A stretch of 12,475 nucleotides of DNA, taken from Desulfobacteraceae bacterium UBA5623 (lineage in GTDB: Bacteria; Desulfobacterota; DSM-4660; Desulfatiglandales; Desulfatiglandaceae). The notes beneath the pieces are model-generated. The model made no database searches, was not told the origin of the DNA, and saw only the letters and a program-made list of their open reading frames with translations. Positions 1 to 7,649 of the stretch are shown in pieces. The stretch lies in NCBI GenBank assembly GCA_002424495.1, contig DIKH01000397.1:605-13079 (forward strand), written 5' to 3'. How positions within the stretch are numbered: position 1 is the first letter of the stretch; the number at the start of each line of letters is the position of its first letter. A program made the translations under genes and the position numbers.

Positions 1-303
1 GTTATCGGGGTAATGGCAGACAAAGACATAGGTGGGATAGTCCAGGGGATTGTACCTATATCCGACTATGTAATATACACCAGGCCTGTGTATCCAAGGG
101 CGGCGAATCCCGAAGTCCTGGCAGCAGAGGCCGCCGCTTTTAACAGGCCCGGAGAGGTGATAAAGACACTGCCCGAGGCCATTAACAGGGCAAGGGGTGT
201 GGCAAACCCCGAGGATCTTATCGTGATTACAGGGTCCCTGTTCACAGTTGGAGAGGCCTTGATCTTTTTTTATCCCGAGAAATACAGCCCTGAAGTTTTG
301 TAG
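1..303 (+). CDS. folC: Bifunctional folylpolyglutamate synthase/dihydrofolate synthase, C-terminal part
   Basis: The frame is open from the first base and ends at TAG 301-303, leaving the last 100 residues of a protein whose 5' part lies outside the window. The product adds glutamate to dihydropteroate and to folates in the cytoplasm. The visible part matches the C-terminal Mur-ligase-like domain: it opens with VIGVMADKD, the strand and loop typical of FolC, continues with the RAANPEVLA segment, and closes with the VITGSLFTVGEAL strand and helix that ends nearly all FolC proteins. The ATG at 13 is an internal Met and not a start. The folC-lptD order is, from memory, common in Desulfobacterota, often after accD. 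Family assignment is secure; only the domain end can be described. Confidence 0.9.
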   Translation, partial: VIGVMADKDIGGIVQGIVPISDYVIYTRPVYPRAANPEVLAAEAAAFNRPGEVIKTLPEAINRARGVANPEDLIVITGSLFTVGEALIFFYPEKYSPEVL

Positions 304-318
304 ATTTTTAAACTACTC

Positions 319-483
319 AGAAGCCAGAAGCCAGGAGTCAGGAGTCAGAATAAAATCAGGACAGGAAAGCTGCAGGTCTGTCGCAACGTAAGTTCTTCTT
401 CAAGCTGAAACATTAATAACCAAAGTGCTGGCGCAAGCAAGTTCTTTTCTATTATGACTTCTGGATTCTGACTCCTGGCTCCT
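319..483. repeat. Inverted pair of heptameric tandem-repeat blocks in the folC-lptD spacer
   Basis: The left block (319-351) is made of 7-bp units: AGAAGCC twice, AGGAGTC twice, then AGAAT. The right block (456-483) reads GACTTCT, GGATTCT, GACTCCT, GGCTCCT, which is the same kind of unit in inverse orientation. Positions 333-351 and 465-483 are reverse complements at 18 of 19 bases, so the transcript could form a long stem around a 113-nt loop. The loop also holds two similar words ending in AAGTTCTT (about 391-405 and 434-447). It resembles dispersed intergenic heptad repeats that I recall from Desulfobacterota-type genomes. It may be a small mobile, MITE-like unit or a terminator-like structure after folC. 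Confidence 0.7.
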
Positions 484-522
484 CTTAGCAATCACGTTTA
501 TATTATCCCAGAGGTAAGGAAG

Positions 523-2829
523 GTGCACTTAAAACAACTTGCAAGTAGATATCTCATCCGTTTCCGGTTCTCACAGGCATTCATATTTGTGATCATGACC
601 GTCATGGCACTCTCGTGCCTAAGCCCCCGGGGTTCATTTGCCGGCGGCTTATCGCCGAAGATGCCATTTCCCGGCAGCGATGATGAGCCATGGCATATTA
701 ATGCCAGGTTCATGAGCTACAGGGACAAGGACACCACCTACGAGGCACAGGGGGATGTGGTCATTACAAGGGGGGAGTTTGTCCTCCGTGCACAAAAGGC
801 CGTGTATAACACCACGACCGGAATGGCGGACCTGTCAGGGGATGTCCGTCTTGAAAAGACTGGAGGGGACGTCCTTACAGGTCAAAAGGGTGTGTTTGAT
901 TTCAATACCAGGACCGGCAGGATTACAGAAGGCTGCCTCTTTCTGAGAGAAAACAATTTTTATTTAAGAGGCGGCCATATTGAAAAGCTGGATGAGGATA
1001 CCTACCTGGTCAAAGACTGCCAGGTGACTACCTGTGACGGCATCAATCCCGCCTGGAGCATTACCTGCCAGGAGGTCAGGGTGACCATTGAAGGTTATGG
1101 CGCTGCGAAAAACGCCGCCTTTAGAGTTCGCGATGTCCCATTTCTGTATGTTCCCTATATTTTCTTCCCTGCCAAGGCCAAACGTCAGACAGGGCTTCTG
1201 CCGCCCAGCATCGGGCATTCGTCCAGAAACGGGATGGATTTGGAGTTGCCGTTTTTCTGGGCCATATCTGATCAGACCGATGCCACATTTTACCAGCATT
1301 ACATGAGCAAAAGGGGATACATGCAGGGACTGGAGTTTCGATATATCGGCGATGAAAGATCAAAGGGCGCATTTTTGATGGACGTCTTATCCGACAGTGA
1401 AGAAAAGGACTTGAATGATCCGGACGATGTGGAGATAAGTCCGTTTTCCAGGACCAATGACAGCCGTTACTGGTTCAGGGGCCGGGCGGATCAGGACCTG
1501 CCCCTTGGTATTGGGGCGCGTTTTGATGCAGACTATGTCAGCGATCAGGACTACCTCAATGAATTTGATGCATCCGTCCATGGTTATAAGACAAGACCTG
1601 ATCTGGCCGATGAATCAGGACGTCCTTTTGAAGAAAAACGCTCGCCCATCAGGAGTTCAGCCGTCAGACTCAGCCGTGATGCGGAAGCTTACAGCCTCCA
1701 GGCGATTACCAGTTATAATCAACTGCCTGGGAGCCCCCTGAGGCACGCTACTGCCCAGCCTCTGGGGGGACTTTACCTCAATCTGCTGCCTGAGAACATT
1801 GGTGACCTGCCCGTATTCTTTGATCTCGAATCAGATTATGACTATGTATGGCGCAAGGACGGACAAAAAGGGCACAGGGCCTTGCTGTCGCCAGGGCTCA
1901 GCATGCCGCTCAAGCTGGGTCATTATGTGGAGTTTGAGCCGTCTGCCCGTTACTATCTTAACCCGCAGCGGTTTTCAGAAACCCAGGGGGATTATGACAA
2001 CCAGGACCTCAGATCATATGAGGCGGAGGTCAAGCTATCTACAAACCTTGTACGCACCTATGATATTGACATGATGGGGGCAAAGCGGTTCCAGCACAAG
2101 ATCAGACCGACTGTGAGCTATGGCAACCGGGGTTATAATGCCGGGGAACACGCCAGGCCCTGGTTTGAGCCTGTAGAGGAAGAGGGAGATGAGAATCTGG
2201 TGACATTTTCCTTGGAGAATTTTTTCGATGCACGTATGGAGGACGAAAAGGGAAATGTCTCATACGGCCAGTGGGCCAAACTGACCCTGAGCCAGGGATA
2301 TAATGTGGAAGAGGAAAGAAACGAACATGAACCTGAAAGGGAGGTGGAGCCCTTTGAGCCCCTTTTTGCCCAATTAACTCTCAGTCCCAACAAGATGTAT
2401 AATTTTTTTGCCGAGTCAAAATGGGATCATCAAAAACAGGAGATTATCTATACCGACCTGTCCTTGGAGTTGAGCATCGAGAGAGCCGGGGCAAGAAAAG
2501 ACAGATTCGGTGTAGATTACATCTATGACAAAAATCCGCTTAGTGTGGCATATCTCTATGAAGACAGCGCTCTTACGGCATTTCTGCCGGATAAAGACAT
2601 GACTGAGAGTCTAAATCTCTGGTTTGATGTCTACGTCACACATGGATTTTCAGTAGGAAGTTCCCTTGAAAAGGATCTTGATATAAAAAAGGGCATCTCA
2701 AACAGGTACTGGCTCCAGTATCAGAGACAGTGCTGGGGCCTGAAGTTGATTGCCAGGGACGAGGATGATGATACAAGTGTGGTGATGATGCTGCAGTTAT
2801 TGGGCTTAGGGGATGTTGATGTACTGTAG
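523..2829 (+). CDS. lptD: LPS-assembly outer-membrane protein LptD (OstA/Imp)
   Basis: LptD is the outer-membrane beta-barrel that, with the lipoprotein LptE, places LPS in the outer leaflet. The 768-residue product is of normal family length. Residues 1 to about 41 form a signal peptide with a basic start, a hydrophobic stretch and a cleavage-like SFAGG. Residues about 55-170 carry the OstA/LptA-like jellyroll repeats (for example YEAQGDVVITRG and LSGDVRLEKTGG) that receive LPS from LptA. The rest is rich in alternating strands with aromatic residues, as expected for the barrel. Cysteines cluster around KDCQVTTCDG and SITCQ, with one near residue 737, so a disulfide joining the N-terminal domain to the barrel is plausible, as in E. 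coli. The GTG start has a purine-rich Shine-Dalgarno (GAGGTAAGGA, 511-520). An internal ATG at 595 would give a shorter but still usable signal peptide. Confidence 0.93.
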   Translation: MHLKQLASRYLIRFRFSQAFIFVIMTVMALSCLSPRGSFAGGLSPKMPFPGSDDEPWHINARFMSYRDKDTTYEAQGDVVITRGEFVLRAQKAVYNTTTGMADLSGDVRLEKTGGDVLTGQKGVFDFNTRTGRITEGCLFLRENNFYLRGGHIEKLDEDTYLVKDCQVTTCDGINPAWSITCQEVRVTIEGYGAAKNAAFRVRDVPFLYVPYIFFPAKAKRQTGLLPPSIGHSSRNGMDLELPFFWAISDQTDATFYQHYMSKRGYMQGLEFRYIGDERSKGAFLMDVLSDSEEKDLNDPDDVEISPFSRTNDSRYWFRGRADQDLPLGIGARFDADYVSDQDYLNEFDASVHGYKTRPDLADESGRPFEEKRSPIRSSAVRLSRDAEAYSLQAITSYNQLPGSPLRHATAQPLGGLYLNLLPENIGDLPVFFDLESDYDYVWRKDGQKGHRALLSPGLSMPLKLGHYVEFEPSARYYLNPQRFSETQGDYDNQDLRSYEAEVKLSTNLVRTYDIDMMGAKRFQHKIRPTVSYGNRGYNAGEHARPWFEPVEEEGDENLVTFSLENFFDARMEDEKGNVSYGQWAKLTLSQGYNVEEERNEHEPEREVEPFEPLFAQLTLSPNKMYNFFAESKWDHQKQEIIYTDLSLELSIERAGARKDRFGVDYIYDKNPLSVAYLYEDSALTAFLPDKDMTESLNLWFDVYVTHGFSVGSSLEKDLDIKKGISNRYWLQYQRQCWGLKLIARDEDDDTSVVMMLQLLGLGDVDVL

Positions 2830-2836
2830 CCGTCTT

Positions 2837-2950
2837 TCATACAAACAGAATTTTGCCAGAATTCAAAATCCCTTTAGGGTCAAATGCCAGTTTTATTCTT
2901 TTCAACATCAACGTCTCTGCGTTACACACCCGAGGTAGGAACCCGGTCCG
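2837..2950 (-). pseudogene. Remnant of the C-terminus of a GlcD-like FAD-linked oxidase
   Basis: Reading the minus strand gives 37 codons ending in TGA (complement of 2837-2839). They contain NAETLMLKRIKLAFDPKG followed by ILNSGKILFV. This is the standard C-terminal signature of FAD-binding glycolate/lactate oxidase subunits (GlcD type), where a helix leads into DPKGILNPGKI. The preceding residues FLPRVC still resemble the usual FLP segment. The frame hits a stop at 2951-2953, exactly where the accessory block begins, so the catalytic domains are missing. Only 7 bp separate its stop codon from the convergent lptD stop. The remnant probably marks the point where foreign DNA replaced a former neighbour gene. 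It is too short to be functional. Confidence 0.72.
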
Positions 2951-2969
2951 TTAGTTAGGAATGATTGCA

Positions 2970-4565
2970 ATGACATTCAATACAAATACCTTCTCGAAGC
3001 TTTATTACCGTCCGATATTATTTGTCAGCATTTTTTTCATTTTTCTAGGAACAATTAGCAGATTGACGTTCGTTGATATAGATTTATTCCATGAAATGGC
3101 GTTATTCAGAGAAGCTCTCATCTTGGGTGAATTGCCTCGACAGGATATTTTTTCATACATTCCGACAATCTCTCCAGTTGTCCACCATGAATGGGGCACT
3201 GGCGCCTTGCTCTATTTGATAGTTGTTAAGCTCGGGTTTGGCGCATGGGGTTTGATACTTCTTAAATATTTACTAACATTATCAATTATTATCGGCTGCT
3301 ATAAATTTTCAATTCAATATGGCGGAAACGATTTTAACTTCTTTTCTTTATCTATGGTAGCCATTACTCTTGGCCATATAGGTTTTACTACAATAAGAGC
3401 CCAGCTGTTTACTATTTTTCTGCTGATTATGTTATTTTTTTTAATTGAAGAAGACAGAAGAGGAAACAGATTCTCATTGCTCGCTGTTTTTCCTGTATTC
3501 ATTCTGTGGATAAACTTACATGCAGGTTTTATTGTTGGGTTATTTTTGTTTGGAATGTATATTGCTGAAAGGATCTTCGTTGACATCTTCAACCATAGGC
3601 GCGTTGGAGAAGTTCTACAAAACGAAAAAGGGCGACTATTCATTTTCATAGCCGTCTGTATTTCATTGTTTCTAACTCCTTATGGGTATGAGTATTTTCC
3701 CTGCCTTTGGAAAGCGATAACTCTTGATCGAACTCCATTAAGTCATGAATGGCGACCGATTTGGCAAACCTCAACTGTTATATTTTTTATTTATTCTGTT
3801 GCAATTGTTATTGTTTTGTATTGTCTGATACAGAAAAAGGCAACAAAGTTGCCTGGACTCGCCATGGTTTCCGCAACTGCATATGAAGCCCTTCTTCATT
3901 ATCGGCATCTGTCGATATTTGCCTTGGCCTGGCTATGTTATGTACCAGTATATTTAACTGATACACCTCTTGGTGATCTTATTGAAAGAATGTTTAAAAA
4001 ACGGTTAAAGGCAATATCTATCATTTTTGTTTCTTTAGGCGTATTAGGTTTGTCAATTTCTATTAAAAATCATTTCTGGCAATTGCAGGTTCCCACTGAT
4101 ATCAAAAATGAAGGCGATAAATTTCCGATAATTTATCCTTCCGGCGCCGCAGCTTATCTGAAAGAGAACAATTTTGTGGGAAATCTCATGGTGCCGTTTA
4201 GTGTGGGGGCTTTTATTTCCTGGAATTTATACCCTGATGTAAAAGTGAGCATGGACAGCAGGTTTGAGGTCGCGTATTCATATGAATCAGCAGTTGAAAA
4301 CATGAAATTTTATTGCGATGCTAAATCAGATTGGCTGAATATTCCTTTCAAATATGAAACAGACGCAATATTAATCCCGAATTGGCTTAACATAAAAAAG
4401 GAATTTTTAAAAATCTCTTCAGATCCTCATAGTAAATCGTTGCTGAAAAGGTGGACTCAGGTTTATACGGACGTTTCATACTCAATTTATATGGAACCGA
4501 ATCAGGCAGATGACTACCCGATCGTAGATCTGGGCCAAACGACTATAAAAGGCGTTTTTCCCTAG
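2970..4565 (+). CDS. GT-C-like multipass membrane protein, putative glycosyltransferase
   Basis: This 531-residue protein has about ten membrane segments, starting at residues 15-34, and a soluble C-terminal part of about 150 residues. After the first membrane helix comes VDIDLFHEMALFREALILGE with acidic residues D36 and D38, then PRQDIFSY and VHHEWGTG. This layout (acidic pair in the first periplasmic loop, a P-x-x-D-x-F-S-Y segment, an H-E-W segment) is typical of uncharacterised GT-C-fold proteins that use polyprenyl-phosphate sugars. The C-terminal part has SVGAFISWNLYPDVKVSMDS, also usual in this family. The ATG at 2970 is chosen because AGGA (2957-2960) lies 9 nt upstream; the in-frame ATG at 2961 abuts that motif. 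Sequence is AT-rich compared with lptD, suggesting transfer. The substrate cannot be read from sequence. Confidence 0.72.
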   Translation: MTFNTNTFSKLYYRPILFVSIFFIFLGTISRLTFVDIDLFHEMALFREALILGELPRQDIFSYIPTISPVVHHEWGTGALLYLIVVKLGFGAWGLILLKYLLTLSIIIGCYKFSIQYGGNDFNFFSLSMVAITLGHIGFTTIRAQLFTIFLLIMLFFLIEEDRRGNRFSLLAVFPVFILWINLHAGFIVGLFLFGMYIAERIFVDIFNHRRVGEVLQNEKGRLFIFIAVCISLFLTPYGYEYFPCLWKAITLDRTPLSHEWRPIWQTSTVIFFIYSVAIVIVLYCLIQKKATKLPGLAMVSATAYEALLHYRHLSIFALAWLCYVPVYLTDTPLGDLIERMFKKRLKAISIIFVSLGVLGLSISIKNHFWQLQVPTDIKNEGDKFPIIYPSGAAAYLKENNFVGNLMVPFSVGAFISWNLYPDVKVSMDSRFEVAYSYESAVENMKFYCDAKSDWLNIPFKYETDAILIPNWLNIKKEFLKISSDPHSKSLLKRWTQVYTDVSYSIYMEPNQADDYPIVDLGQTTIKGVFP

Positions 4566-4572
4566 CCATATT

Positions 4573-4815
4573 GAACTTTCTGAAGGGAACCAATTGAGAG
4601 ACAGTAAATGGAAGAAGAGTATGGCAGTCGGAAGTAAAGCATTTGTTGATGCGACGGTGAGGAAATTAGGGATAAGGTCAAGTGGCCGAAGGATAATTGG
4701 AGAAGTCAAAATTTATTGGCTCCGGTAGCCTGCTGTTACTTAAGGGGCCAATATTGCCACTGAAAATTATGACCTAAGCCAGGAAAACAGCTGTTTCATG
4801 TGCCATTGTGGTTAG
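4573..4815 (+). pseudogene. Decayed C-terminus of a REP-associated tyrosine transposase (RAYT, TnpA_REP)
   Basis: One continuous frame reads QLRDSKWKKSMAVGSKAFVD, then ATVRKLGIRSSGRRIIG, then IYWLR, a stop (TAG 4726-4728), PAVT, a second stop (TAA 4741-4743), and GANIATENYDLSQENSCF before a last stop at 4813-4815. Family members commonly end with a W-x-x-x-x-A-V-G-S helix, an LGI-x-x-x-GR segment, LREP and an N-x-x-F/YFW tail. The first stop falls where Glu is expected (GAG to TAG) and the second where Tyr is expected (TAT/TAC to TAA), so point mutations rather than frameshifts explain both. The N-terminal catalytic HUH/Tyr part is absent. It begins just after the GT-C-like gene and fills most of the 330-bp spacer before the GT2 gene. 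Confidence 0.68.
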
Positions 4816-4895
4816 TAATCAATGGGGTAACTTGGTTCGACCCAATATCAAATAATAATATATGCTTAATATGTTTCAAAGAAAGGTAAAATACC

Positions 4896-5618
4896 ATGAA
4901 ATTAAGTGTTTTAATTCCTTCTTATAATGAAGAAAAAACAATAGAAAAAATTATTGATAAAATATTAGAGCAAAAAGTAAACGGAATTAATGGTCTTGAA
5001 ATAATTGTTGTTGATGATGGATCTCAAGATAGGACAAGAGAAATAATTAATTCTCTAGATAAAAAAATTGGTACGAGGCTCAGGCCCATTTTTCATGAAA
5101 AAAACAGCGGGAAAGGAGCGGCCATAAGAACGGCTGTTGACAATATGACGGGGGACGTGTGTATTATCCAGGACGCCGATTTGGAGTATGATCCGATCGA
5201 TTATCCTCTTATATTAGAGCCAATTATTAGCGGGCGCGCTGATTGTGTGTATGGGTCGCGTTTCACCGGTTCACAACCAAAAAGAGTTTTGTTTTTTTGG
5301 CATTACCTGGCGAACAGATTCCTTACAATGCTTAGCAACATGGTAACGAATTTTAATCTTACAGATATGGAAACATGTTATAAGGCCTTCAAATGCGAGA
5401 TCCTTAAAACGATTCCTATTCGGTGCAACAGGTTTGGATTTGAACCTGAAATTACCGCCAAAATTGCAAGGAGAGGGTTGAGGCTCTATGAGGTAGGGAT
5501 AAGTTACAGCGGCAGAACTTATGATGAGGGAAAGAAAATAACATGGGTAGATGGTTTAAAAGCGATTTTTGTAATTTTAAAATATGCAATCATAGATGAT
5601 TCAAGGAAGAGTAAGTAA
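4896..5618 (+). CDS. Family 2 glycosyltransferase, DPM1-like (polyprenyl-phosphate sugar synthase type)
   Basis: The 240-residue protein is a GT-A-fold inverting glycosyltransferase. It starts with LSVLIPSYNEEKTI, has VVDDGSQD (D40, D41) for nucleotide-sugar binding, NSGKGAAIRTA (about 70-80), and QDADLEYDP with the metal-binding D93-A-D95. The later YGSRFTGS, LTDMETCYKAF and RFGFEPEITAKIAR segments are characteristic of dolichyl/undecaprenyl-phosphate mannosyl- or glucosyltransferases. No C-terminal membrane helices are present, so it should be a peripheral enzyme on the cytoplasmic face. A Shine-Dalgarno AAAGG lies near 4882-4887. The 5' third is very AT-rich. It probably makes the lipid-linked sugar donor for the GT-C proteins of this block; donor identity is not readable. 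Confidence 0.85.
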   Translation: MKLSVLIPSYNEEKTIEKIIDKILEQKVNGINGLEIIVVDDGSQDRTREIINSLDKKIGTRLRPIFHEKNSGKGAAIRTAVDNMTGDVCIIQDADLEYDPIDYPLILEPIISGRADCVYGSRFTGSQPKRVLFFWHYLANRFLTMLSNMVTNFNLTDMETCYKAFKCEILKTIPIRCNRFGFEPEITAKIARRGLRLYEVGISYSGRTYDEGKKITWVDGLKAIFVILKYAIIDDSRKSK

Positions 5619-5694
5619 AATAAGAGCTTATTGCTGATTATCAATTTTTGATCTGCTATTTTTTATTTAATAAAAGAAACGAACAATAATTAGT

Positions 5695-6594
5695 ATGAAA
5701 GATGAACTAGCTATATCGCTCAGGAATGATTTGTGGCAACGGAAACTTCCTGAACTGAACGGGTTTTCAGCCATGCCGGGAGGCCATTACCGGACAGACG
5801 CAACAGCTTGGGCGGTAATGGCTCTTTCAGTGGCTGGAGCAACGCAGGATTCTTTAAGATCTTCACGACACCATCTAGCCATGAGTCAGATGGAAAACGG
5901 TGCGGTGTCGCTATCACCCGATCATCCCGATGCTATTTGGCCAACCTCTTTGGCTATTCTTTCCTGGAAAGACTCTCATGAGTTTATCAATTTTCTTGAT
6001 ATGGCCACTGGCTTTCTATTAAAGACAACCGGCCAGCACTTTACGAGAATGCCAGGCATTCCGACGGGTCATGATCCTGCCCTGAAGGGATGGCCCTGGA
6101 TTTCTGATACCTACTCCTGGGTCGAGCCAACAGCGCTTGCGGTAATCGCTTTGAGGGTATCCGGTTATGAAAAACATGAGCGAACACAGGAGGCTGTAAT
6201 AATGCTGATGGATCGACAACTCAGTAGGGGGGGCTGGAATTATGGAAACACGACTGTTTTCGGAAAAGAGCTCAATCCCATGCCGGAAACAACAGGTATG
6301 GCTCTATCTGCGCTGGCCGGTCTGGTTCCTGAATCGCAAGTAGAACGAAGTCTGAACTATCTTAACAACTATATTGACCATGCAAAAACCCCGATGAGCC
6401 TTGGTTGGGGCTTTTTGGGCTTAGGCTCTTATGGCAGGCGATCCGGTGCGGCAGAGAACAAACTTCCGGAATGTCTGAACCGGCAAGGCAAATACGGTCT
6501 GTACGATACCGCTGCTCTAAGCCTGGTCATACTTGCCCTTTGCGCCGACAAAGGGCTGGTTGATTTCTATAAGGAATCTCATGGAATTTCCTAA
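5695..6594 (+). CDS. Alpha/alpha-toroid protein with prenyltransferase/squalene-cyclase-like repeats
   Basis: The 299-residue soluble protein has no signal peptide. It is built from repeats of a helix pair whose outer helix reads [DE]-x-T-x-x-A-x-x-A-L: DATAWAVMAL (35-44), WPTSLAILSW (82-91), EPTALAVIAL (144-153), ETTGMALSAL (198-207) and a last copy around 271-282. Between them lie Q/G/W turns such as QMENGAVSL and RGGWNYG (178-184), as in the QW motifs of squalene cyclases. It is far shorter than the cyclases (600+ residues) and has neither a DxDD nor a DCTAE-type catalytic motif, so terpene cyclisation is doubtful. A ligand- or lipid-binding scaffold is equally possible. No strong Shine-Dalgarno is seen. 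Its end overlaps the DUF362 gene by 14 bp, implying coupled translation and a joint function. Confidence 0.75.
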   Translation: MKDELAISLRNDLWQRKLPELNGFSAMPGGHYRTDATAWAVMALSVAGATQDSLRSSRHHLAMSQMENGAVSLSPDHPDAIWPTSLAILSWKDSHEFINFLDMATGFLLKTTGQHFTRMPGIPTGHDPALKGWPWISDTYSWVEPTALAVIALRVSGYEKHERTQEAVIMLMDRQLSRGGWNYGNTTVFGKELNPMPETTGMALSALAGLVPESQVERSLNYLNNYIDHAKTPMSLGWGFLGLGSYGRRSGAAENKLPECLNRQGKYGLYDTAALSLVILALCADKGLVDFYKESHGIS

Positions 6595-7579
6595 ACTGAC
6601 CCGCAGGGATTTTCTTATACGAACAGCATTGGGCAGTCTTGCCGCTTGGCATGGAATGTCCTGGCTGGGTTGCAGCAAACCCCTGCCGATTACCGAAACT
6701 TTTATCGCGAAAATCAGGGACTACTCATCGGAGATAGGTTCAACGATTCTATCAGGTTTTAAAGAATTGAAAATCAGCAAACCTGAGATTCAGGGTAAGC
6801 GTATTCTCCTGAAGCCCAATCTTGTCGAATCTCATACTGGTGCGGTACATGTGACAACGCATCCCATGGTTATTCGTGGGGCAATTGAAGCTTTTCTCAG
6901 AATGGGTGCAGACAGAGTTATAGTTGGAGAAGGATCCGGGCACTGCCGGGATACACTGCGGGTCATTGAAGAGACCGGTCTGGTGGATGTTCTCTCAGAA
7001 GAACGGAGCAGCTTTATTGATCTCAATCAGGATGATCTATACACTGTCGTAAATTCAAGCAAATCAAGCCGTCTGAAAACACTTACACTGCCGATCACCC
7101 TACGCCAGACCGACTGGATTGTTTCCATGCCCAAGATGAAAACCCATCACTGGGTAGGTATAACACTTTCCATGAAAAACCTTTTCGGGGTCATGCCGGG
7201 GATAGTCTATGGGTGGCCCAAAAATGTCCTCCACTGTGCCGGCATCGATGGCTGCATTGTGGATATTAATGTAGCTGTGAAGCCGCACCTGGCAATAGTG
7301 GACGGCATTGTCGGGATGCAAGGTGATGGGCCGATTATGGGTACTCCAAAATATGCGGGCCTCCTGGTTATGGGAAGAAATTTACCTGCGGTTGACGGAA
7401 CCTGTGTGCGGGTCATGGGATATGATCCCAAAAATTTATCATACCTGCGCGATGCATCCCGCAAAATTGGGCCGATCATTGAAAATCGGATTATTCAGCG
7501 CGGAGAAACGATTAAATCCGTTACAACTAAATTTGAACTTGAAAAAAATATACCGGCTCACAAAAAATTACTTGGATGA
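6581..7579 (+). CDS. Tat-exported DUF362 domain protein
   Basis: The 332-residue protein begins MEFPKLTRRDFLIRTALGS, a twin-arginine signal (R8-R9 in T-R-R-D-F-L). A short hydrophobic stretch leads to WLGCSK, so C31 could be a lipidation site, although Trp at -3 is unusual for a lipobox. The mature part is DUF362: KRILLKPNLVE, TTHPMVIRGAIEAFLRMGAD, VGEGSGH, SMPKMKTHHWVGITLSMKN, AIVDGIVGMQGDGP and LPAVDGTCVRVMGYD. Family function is unknown; Tat export suggests folding or cofactor loading in the cytoplasm. There is no C-terminal ferredoxin domain. The start at 6581 is chosen because AAGGA (6571-6575) lies 5 nt upstream and the Tat motif then sits near the N-terminus; an upstream in-frame ATG at 6533 would bury it. 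It overlaps the toroid gene by 14 bp. Confidence 0.87.
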   Translation: MEFPKLTRRDFLIRTALGSLAAWHGMSWLGCSKPLPITETFIAKIRDYSSEIGSTILSGFKELKISKPEIQGKRILLKPNLVESHTGAVHVTTHPMVIRGAIEAFLRMGADRVIVGEGSGHCRDTLRVIEETGLVDVLSEERSSFIDLNQDDLYTVVNSSKSSRLKTLTLPITLRQTDWIVSMPKMKTHHWVGITLSMKNLFGVMPGIVYGWPKNVLHCAGIDGCIVDINVAVKPHLAIVDGIVGMQGDGPIMGTPKYAGLLVMGRNLPAVDGTCVRVMGYDPKNLSYLRDASRKIGPIIENRIIQRGETIKSVTTKFELEKNIPAHKKLLG

Positions 7580-7584
7580 GCAAT

Positions 7585-7615
7585 CAATTAATATAAGATT
7601 GCAGCATATTAATTG
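7585..7615. repeat. Perfect 10-bp inverted repeat between the DUF362 and family 39 genes
   Basis: CAATTAATAT (7585-7594) and ATATTAATTG (7606-7615) are exact reverse complements around an 11-nt loop, 5 nt after the DUF362 stop. The stem is nearly all A-T with no following T-run, so it is a poor intrinsic terminator. It could be a regulator site or an mRNA 3'-end structure. It separates the less AT-rich toroid/DUF362 pair from the AT-rich family 39 gene. Confidence 0.55.
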
Positions 7616-7649
7616 TTCCTCTAGGACATTATAAAGAAAGAAGTTTTAT

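Noticed and set aside
964..1372. Minus-strand frames opposite lptD
   Set aside because: They are antisense to a well-supported LptD reading frame and show no protein family features.
4785..4796. Palindrome AAACAGCTGTTT
   Set aside because: It lies inside the decayed transposase frame and is short; it was not treated as a separate REP element or operator.
4832..4861. Possible sigma-70 promoter before the GT2 gene (TTGGTT, 18 bp, TAATAT)
   Set aside because: The boxes are weak and the surroundings are so A/T-rich that such matches are expected by chance.
6533..6580. Longer start for the DUF362 gene
   Set aside because: It would add 16 residues before the Tat motif; the ATG at 6581 has a proper Shine-Dalgarno and puts the twin arginines at 8-9.
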